Shown: one piece after another, positions 59,877 to 64,000 of the stretch
How the letters are laid out: each line of letters opens with the position of its first letter
Numbering within the stretch: the first letter of the stretch is position 1
NCBI GenBank assembly: GCA_031411495.1
Contig: JANOBD010000175.1
Location: 124,001-188,000 of the forward strand
Direction: 5' to 3'
DNA from: JANOBD01 sp031411495
Lineage (GTDB): Bacteria > Planctomycetota > Phycisphaerae > Tepidisphaerales > Tepidisphaeraceae
DNA: 64,000 bases
Translations under genes and position numbers: made by a program
Notes under the pieces: generated by a model
Told to the model about the DNA's origin: nothing
The model's input: only the letters and a program-made list of their open reading frames with translations
Database searches by the model: none

Positions 59877-61040
59877 TCACCGCTTCTCGATCGCCACAAC
59901 TTTCCGATCAAACGGCCCGACGTATTCTTCGCCCGGGCGGATCAGGCGATTGTTCACATGTTGTTCCATCGCGTGGGCGGTCCAGCCGACGACTCTGGCG
60001 ATCGCGAAGACGCAGGTGAAGAGGTCCAGCGGGATGCCCATCGTGTAGTACGAACTGGCGCTGAAGAAGTCGACGTTTGGGTTGATCTTGGGCTTGAGTT
60101 CTTTCACCACGCCGATGAGGCGTTCGCTCATCTCGTACCATTTGCTGTTGCCGGCCGCGGCGCCGAGCTCTTTGCTGATCTTGGAGAGGAACGTGGCCCG
60201 CGGGTCGTAGACCTTGTAGACGCGGTGGCCGAACCCGGGAATCTTGCCACCTTCGCCGAGCGTCTTGCGGACGTTGGCTTCGAGCTTGTCGGCGTCGCCG
60301 GCTTCGAGAAGCATCTCCATCACGTCCTGATTTGCCCCGCCGTGCAGCGGGCCCTTGAGCGCGGCGATCGCGGCGGTGACAGCGGCATGCAGGTCGGCGA
60401 GCGTGGCGGCCGTCACGCGGCAGGCGAACGTGCTGGCGTTCAGGCCGTGCTCGGCATGCACCACCAGCGCCGCATCCATCGCGCGGACGAGGGTGTCGTT
60501 CGGCTTCTTGCCGCTGAGCATGTAGAGGAAGTTCGCGGCGAGGCCGAGCGTCTGATCGGGAGCGATCGGCTTCTGCCCGGCACGCAGGCGATGAAAGCTG
60601 GCGACGACCGTCGGGAACTGCGCGGTGAGGCGGATCGCCTTGCGGAGGTTCGCTTCCGGCGTGTTGCTCGTGAGATCCACATCGTCGGCACTGAGCGCGC
60701 TGCACGCGGTGCGCAGCGCGTCCATCGGCTGCGTGTTACGCGGCAGCGCCTCGAGAATGTGCAGCACGTGTGCCGGCAACGCCGACTGCCTGCCGAGTTG
60801 CGTCTTCAGATCGGCGAGTTGCTCCTTGTTGGGGAGGTTTTCCTTCCAGAGGAGATAGGCGGTTTCCTCGAAGCTGCAGTTTTCGACCAGATCGCCGATC
60901 TCGTAGCCGCGAAATACCAGCCGGCCGACTTCGCCGTCGATGAAGCAGATCGAACTCGAGGTGGCAACGACGCCTTCGAGTCCTGAGGGCGAAGGGGAAG
61001 CCTTCGCTGGTTTGATGTCGGGCTTGGCCTGCTGGGTCAT
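59877..61040 (-). CDS. gltA: Citrate synthase (type II-like, short form)
   Basis: A 387-residue enzyme condensing acetyl-CoA and oxaloacetate at the entry of the TCA cycle. The catalytic residues are visible: His in PLHGGANQDVMEM, His in PGFGHRVYK and Asp in NPNVDFFSA. The length matches the short citrate/2-methylcitrate synthase group rather than the long E. coli form, so methylcitrate activity cannot be excluded. The N-terminus MTQQAKPDIKPAKASPSPSG is low-complexity and precedes the conserved GLEGVVATSSSICFIDGE. No prp genes are near, which favours citrate. Confidence 0.92.
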   Translation of the reverse strand: MTQQAKPDIKPAKASPSPSGLEGVVATSSSICFIDGEVGRLVFRGYEIGDLVENCSFEETAYLLWKENLPNKEQLADLKTQLGRQSALPAHVLHILEALPRNTQPMDALRTACSALSADDVDLTSNTPEANLRKAIRLTAQFPTVVASFHRLRAGQKPIAPDQTLGLAANFLYMLSGKKPNDTLVRAMDAALVVHAEHGLNASTFACRVTAATLADLHAAVTAAIAALKGPLHGGANQDVMEMLLEAGDADKLEANVRKTLGEGGKIPGFGHRVYKVYDPRATFLSKISKELGAAAGNSKWYEMSERLIGVVKELKPKINPNVDFFSASSYYTMGIPLDLFTCVFAIARVVGWTAHAMEQHVNNRLIRPGEEYVGPFDRKVVAIEKR

Positions 61041-61292
61041 GGGTTCCTCGTGCTCCGAAGGCGGGAAGGAAGACCTTCCTCACACTCAAGGCGGGTGCGA
61101 AATTACCGCGGCTTGCGTCGGATCGGTGACGCATCGCATGAAAACAGACGGCCGGACCGCGCGATTTCGCGCGGCGGTCGACAGCCTCGCGACTATATGG
61201 ACGCGCGGATAGGTCGTCAATTTCGAGTGGAACCCGGCCGGCCTCGAGCGATTGTGGGGATCGTACCTGGCCGCACCGGCAAGGATCTGGAA

Positions 61293-61712
61293 TCAGACGG
61301 CGGTGGTGAGTGCGACGATCGTATCGCTTAATCCGGCCAGAAAACCGTCGTATTCTTCGGTGGAGATTCGACGCACCAGCCGACATCCCATCACATAGGT
61401 GTTGCCGGGCATCCGCGTGGAACGCACCACCTCGGCGAGCAATACGAACGACTCGCATTGGGAGACCGGCAGGATCACCAGAAGGCGACTGCCTTCTTCA
61501 AACTTGATCGATCCGGACAGGCCAATTCCCGTGCGCGAGATATCCTTGGCCCAGATCACCTGTCGCGTGGGCGTCTTTCCTCCGAGCACGACGGGGATGA
61601 CCGAGATCTTGGAGCGCGTCGGTGCCCGCGGCTTGTCGCGACGCTCTCCCGGGCGCACGTCGCACTTCAAATCTTTCAACAACCGGGCGAACTCTGCGGC
61701 AGTAAGTTCCAT
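61293..61712 (-). CDS. PilZ-domain protein
   Basis: A 139-residue single-domain protein. The cyclic-di-GMP motifs are GERRDKPRAPTRSK (RxxxR) near residue 22 and AKDISRTGIGLSG (D/NxSxxG) near residue 55, followed by the beta-barrel strands. A short helical segment (FARLLKDL) precedes the barrel. It probably relays c-di-GMP level to an unidentified partner. Stand-alone gene between the citrate synthase and isomerase genes. Confidence 0.88.
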   Translation of the reverse strand: MELTAAEFARLLKDLKCDVRPGERRDKPRAPTRSKISVIPVVLGGKTPTRQVIWAKDISRTGIGLSGSIKFEEGSRLLVILPVSQCESFVLLAEVVRSTRMPGNTYVMGCRLVRRISTEEYDGFLAGLSDTIVALTTAV

Positions 61713-61856
61713 CGATATCCCTGTTCAACTGACGGCGTAAGACTCCTCTACCCGTCCATCGACTGTTCATTCTGGCGACTCAAGGATCTGCTATCGGCGA
61801 GATGCAGATTGTTGTCGCAGCCGATAATCGATTGTCACAACGTGCCGGAGACGTCA

Positions 61857-62726
61857 TCAGGTGATGATCGCGCGATCGGTACCGGCCTCGTCGATCGCCC
61901 GCTGCAGGTACTCGAAGGCTGTCGCGGCGACGGTCGCGGCCGTGGCCTCGTACGGATAGAGCTCGACGGTTGCGCAACCCACGTAATCCACCTCGCGCAG
62001 CGCGCGGAGGACGTCGACAAAGTTGATCACGCCCCGGCCGGGCGTGAGGTGCTGATGCACACGGTTGGCGCCGATATCTTCCAGGTGCAGGTGCGCGATC
62101 TCGCCGGGAAGCGCTCGGATCACGTCGGCCGGATTCTCGCCGACGCAAAAAAGGTGCCCGATGTCGCAGTTCATGCCCACGTACTGCTCATTCGCGAAGT
62201 ACGCCTGCTTGAACCGCATGTACTCGCTCGCGCGCTCGATGATCAGCCCCGGCTCGGGCTCGATGGCGAGCACGACATCACACCTTCTGGCCGTTTCAAG
62301 GCATTTCGCCAGGTTCTCGGCGAAGAGTTCCAGCGCGTTGTCCATGAGCAGGTCTGAAGTGATCAGCGGCCCGCCGGGCTGGATGGATACGGTCGGCGCG
62401 CCGAACTCGGCGGCGAGTTCGATGCAGCGGATGGTGTGATCGACCCGCACCTGCGTGCGGCCCGGATCGGATTCGAACCACGTCGGGTGATAGGTATCGC
62501 CGTCGACGAAGTGGGTAAACGCATTGATGTTGCTGATCACGAGGTTGCGATCGTGAAGCCGCTTGAGCACGTCGCGCCGGCGGCGGGCATCGAACGTCGT
62601 CGGGTAGGCGTGATGCATGTCTGCCATCAGTTCCACCGCGCCGTAGCCGATGGCCCCGATAGACTTGATCGCTTCGTCGAGAGACGTCTTTTTGAACGCG
62701 TTGGTGGAGAAGCCCAGGGCCTGCAT
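61857..62726 (-). CDS. Sugar phosphate isomerase/epimerase (AP endonuclease family 2 TIM barrel)
   Basis: A 289-residue xylose-isomerase-like TIM barrel. Start MQALGFSTNAFKKTSLDEAI is preferred to a longer frame from 62825, which is unlike the family. Metal-binding residues are seen in LAIEPEPGLII, NCDIGHLFCVG (Asp/His), HLHLEDIGANRVHQHL and the final ELYPYE. Such enzymes epimerise or isomerise keto sugars or inositol derivatives in the cytosol. The adjacent FmdB and SDR genes on the other strand do not define a pathway. Confidence 0.9.
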   Translation of the reverse strand: MQALGFSTNAFKKTSLDEAIKSIGAIGYGAVELMADMHHAYPTTFDARRRRDVLKRLHDRNLVISNINAFTHFVDGDTYHPTWFESDPGRTQVRVDHTIRCIELAAEFGAPTVSIQPGGPLITSDLLMDNALELFAENLAKCLETARRCDVVLAIEPEPGLIIERASEYMRFKQAYFANEQYVGMNCDIGHLFCVGENPADVIRALPGEIAHLHLEDIGANRVHQHLTPGRGVINFVDVLRALREVDYVGCATVELYPYEATAATVAATAFEYLQRAIDEAGTDRAIIT

Positions 62727-62854
62727 GGAAGTGAGTGTAGCCACGAAACGCCGGAGGTTGGAGAATCGGAGTCGAGGCTGGCTGCAAATTGCGGCACAAC
62801 CTCTACCCTCTGACCTCTCATCCAAATGGTGTATGATGACGACCGGAGAATGTC

Positions 62855-63088
62855 ATGCCGATTTACGAATTCGAGTGCAGCAAGTGCCACAAGACGTTTG
62901 AGAAGTTGCTGAAACGCATGGACGAGAAAGCCAAGGAGCCGTGCCCCGAATGCGGATCGAAAGAGACCGCGCGGAAGCTGAGCGTGTTCGCGGCTGCATC
63001 ATCGAGCGGATCGAAATCCGAATCGGCCGCCGCTCCCGGCATGTGCGGCCGCTGCGGCGGGCCGGGGCCTTGTGGAATGGATGACTGA
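62855..63088 (+). CDS. FmdB-family zinc ribbon protein
   Basis: A 77-residue protein. MPIYEFECSKCHKTFEKLL and EPCPECGSKETARKLSVFAA give the two CxxC pairs of the FmdB-type putative regulatory zinc ribbon. A Ser-rich linker leads to a second cysteine cluster (MCGRCGGPGPCGMDD). Such proteins are widespread, small and of uncertain function, possibly transcription- or translation-related. The next gene follows 24 bases on and may share its transcript. Confidence 0.93.
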   Translation: MPIYEFECSKCHKTFEKLLKRMDEKAKEPCPECGSKETARKLSVFAAASSSGSKSESAAAPGMCGRCGGPGPCGMDD

Positions 63089-63112
63089 ACCGACCTTCGC
63101 GACGGAAAAAAC

Positions 63113-63967
63113 ATGCCCAAACGTGTCCTGGTTACCGGCGGCAGCGGCAAGGCCGGCCGTGCCTGCATCCGCGATCTGCTCGATCACGGCTACAGCGTCG
63201 CCAACACCGATCAGGTCTCGCCGGCGCAGTCGCCCTGCCCGTTCGTGCAGGCGGATCTCACCGACTACGGCCAATGCATCGATGTGCTCTCGTTCGTCGA
63301 TGATCGGATCAAGGGCATCGACGCGGTGGTGCATCTCGCGGCCATTCCCGCGCCGGGAAAGTTCAGCAACGCGGTCACCTTTCAGAACAACATCCTGAGC
63401 ACCTACAACGTCTTCGAAGCCGCGCGCCGCGTGGGCGTGAAGAACATCGTCTGGGCGTCGAGCGAGACGGTACTGGGATTGCCCTTCGAGTCACCTCCGC
63501 CTTACGTGCCGGTGGATGAGGACTATCCCGGCCGGCCCGAGAGCGCGTATTCGCTTTCGAAACTGCTCGGCGAGCAGATGGCCGAGCAATTCTGTCGCTG
63601 GGACCCGGCGACCAAGATCATCGGCCTGCGGTTTTCGAACATCATGGAGCCGCCGGACTACGCCCGCTTCCCGAGCTTCGAAAAGAATGTCCGCGACCGC
63701 AAGTGGAACCTGTGGGGCTACATCGACGCGCGCGACGCGGCACAAGCCGTGCGTAAATCGCTCGAGAGCGCGCTGACCGGCGCGCACGTGTTCATCATCG
63801 CCAACGCCGAAACGGTGATGAACCGCTCGAACGACGAACTGCTCGACGAAGTCTTTCCAGGCGTGCCGCGAAAGCGCGCGGTCGGGAAGAATGACACGCT
63901 GTTGGCGATCGACAAGGCGCGGAAGATGCTCGGCTATGAGCCGCAGCATTCCTGGCGCAAGGGGTGA
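63113..63967 (+). CDS. NAD(P)-dependent epimerase/dehydratase (extended SDR)
   Basis: A 284-residue extended SDR. The cofactor loop is VTGGSGKAGRACIRDLL (GxxGxxG); the catalytic Tyr/Lys are in YSLSKLLGEQ and the Ser is in WASSETVLG. The C-terminal half is shorter than in GalE-type epimerases. The substrate, probably a nucleotide or keto sugar, is unknown. Possibly co-transcribed with the FmdB gene and paralogous to the SDR at 45972. Confidence 0.9.
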   Translation: MPKRVLVTGGSGKAGRACIRDLLDHGYSVANTDQVSPAQSPCPFVQADLTDYGQCIDVLSFVDDRIKGIDAVVHLAAIPAPGKFSNAVTFQNNILSTYNVFEAARRVGVKNIVWASSETVLGLPFESPPPYVPVDEDYPGRPESAYSLSKLLGEQMAEQFCRWDPATKIIGLRFSNIMEPPDYARFPSFEKNVRDRKWNLWGYIDARDAAQAVRKSLESALTGAHVFIIANAETVMNRSNDELLDEVFPGVPRKRAVGKNDTLLAIDKARKMLGYEPQHSWRKG

Positions 63968-64000
63968 CCCGGGACGGTCATACCGCGGGCGACGAACCCC

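Noticed and set aside
1..64000. tRNA or rRNA genes
   Set aside because: Intergenic regions were scanned by eye for the TTCGA-loop pattern with flanking stems and none was convincing; a covariance-model search could still find one.

Overview
The window looks like a chromosomal segment of a GC-rich member of the Planctomycetota, most likely class Phycisphaerae (inference from content; no rRNA marker is present). The signs are surface proteins with an N-terminal LE(A/R)RRL(F/L)C motif, dockerin-type repeats of the form GDxNxDGxVNFDDLLxxAQxYG, PEP-CTERM tails, a prepilin-like protein with the FTLVELLVVIG start, and mostly single-gene units with weak Shine-Dalgarno signals. About 49 coding regions are supported. 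Two of them are the halves of one gene split by a stop codon, and one gene runs off the left edge. No tRNA, rRNA, CRISPR array, insertion sequence or prophage was recognised.

Layout. 1-20 kb is dominated by secreted and surface proteins: a metzincin-type protease (left edge), a class V aminotransferase, a TPR plus HExxH protease, a PA14 plus HExxH protein, an FHA-GAF-PP2C phosphatase, a GH127 beta-L-arabinofuranosidase, a dockerin plus PEP-CTERM protein, and a dockerin protein whose protease site is degenerate. 20-25 kb holds an M48 lipoprotein protease, a TauE/SafE permease, an HNH nuclease, a minisatellite, the split fibronectin-III-like gene and an FMN reductase. 25-32 kb is a minus-strand envelope-glycan cluster (LPG-synthase-like membrane protein, GT9, two GT39-like membrane transferases). 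32-33 kb carries rpmI and rplT without infC. 33-46 kb holds an APC permease, a FolD with altered active site, two tandem paralogous GT-C-like membrane proteins, an OppA-like lipoprotein, a CPA1 antiporter, phoU and a DEAD-box helicase. 46-52 kb holds an epimerase, a prepilin-like protein, aat, a BrnT-like/RHH toxin-antitoxin pair and gltD. 52-57 kb is a sulfate ABC importer set (sbp, cysT, cysW, cysA). 57-64 kb holds an aldo/keto reductase, a PEP-CTERM protein with a strong terminator, citrate synthase, a PilZ protein, a sugar isomerase, an FmdB-type zinc ribbon and a second epimerase.

The intergenic DNA is unusually rich in small palindromic repeats. At least nine kinds were read by eye: TGTCATCC...GGATGACA, CACGAAG arrays, GTAGGGTGGGCA, ATGAGAAATGC, TGACGAAAC, CCGATGAC, GTGTAGCC/TAGCCGC, GGGTGCCACGG and AAGATTNCACAGATT. 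Every gap of the sulfate transporter set holds a different one, and one repeat is nested inside another. Short in-phase tandem repeats (21 bp x 11, 18 bp x 3, and a 12-nt core inside a coding region) add to this. The most notable protein-level observation is the FolD homologue, in which the residues equivalent to E. coli K54, Q98 and D121 are all replaced.
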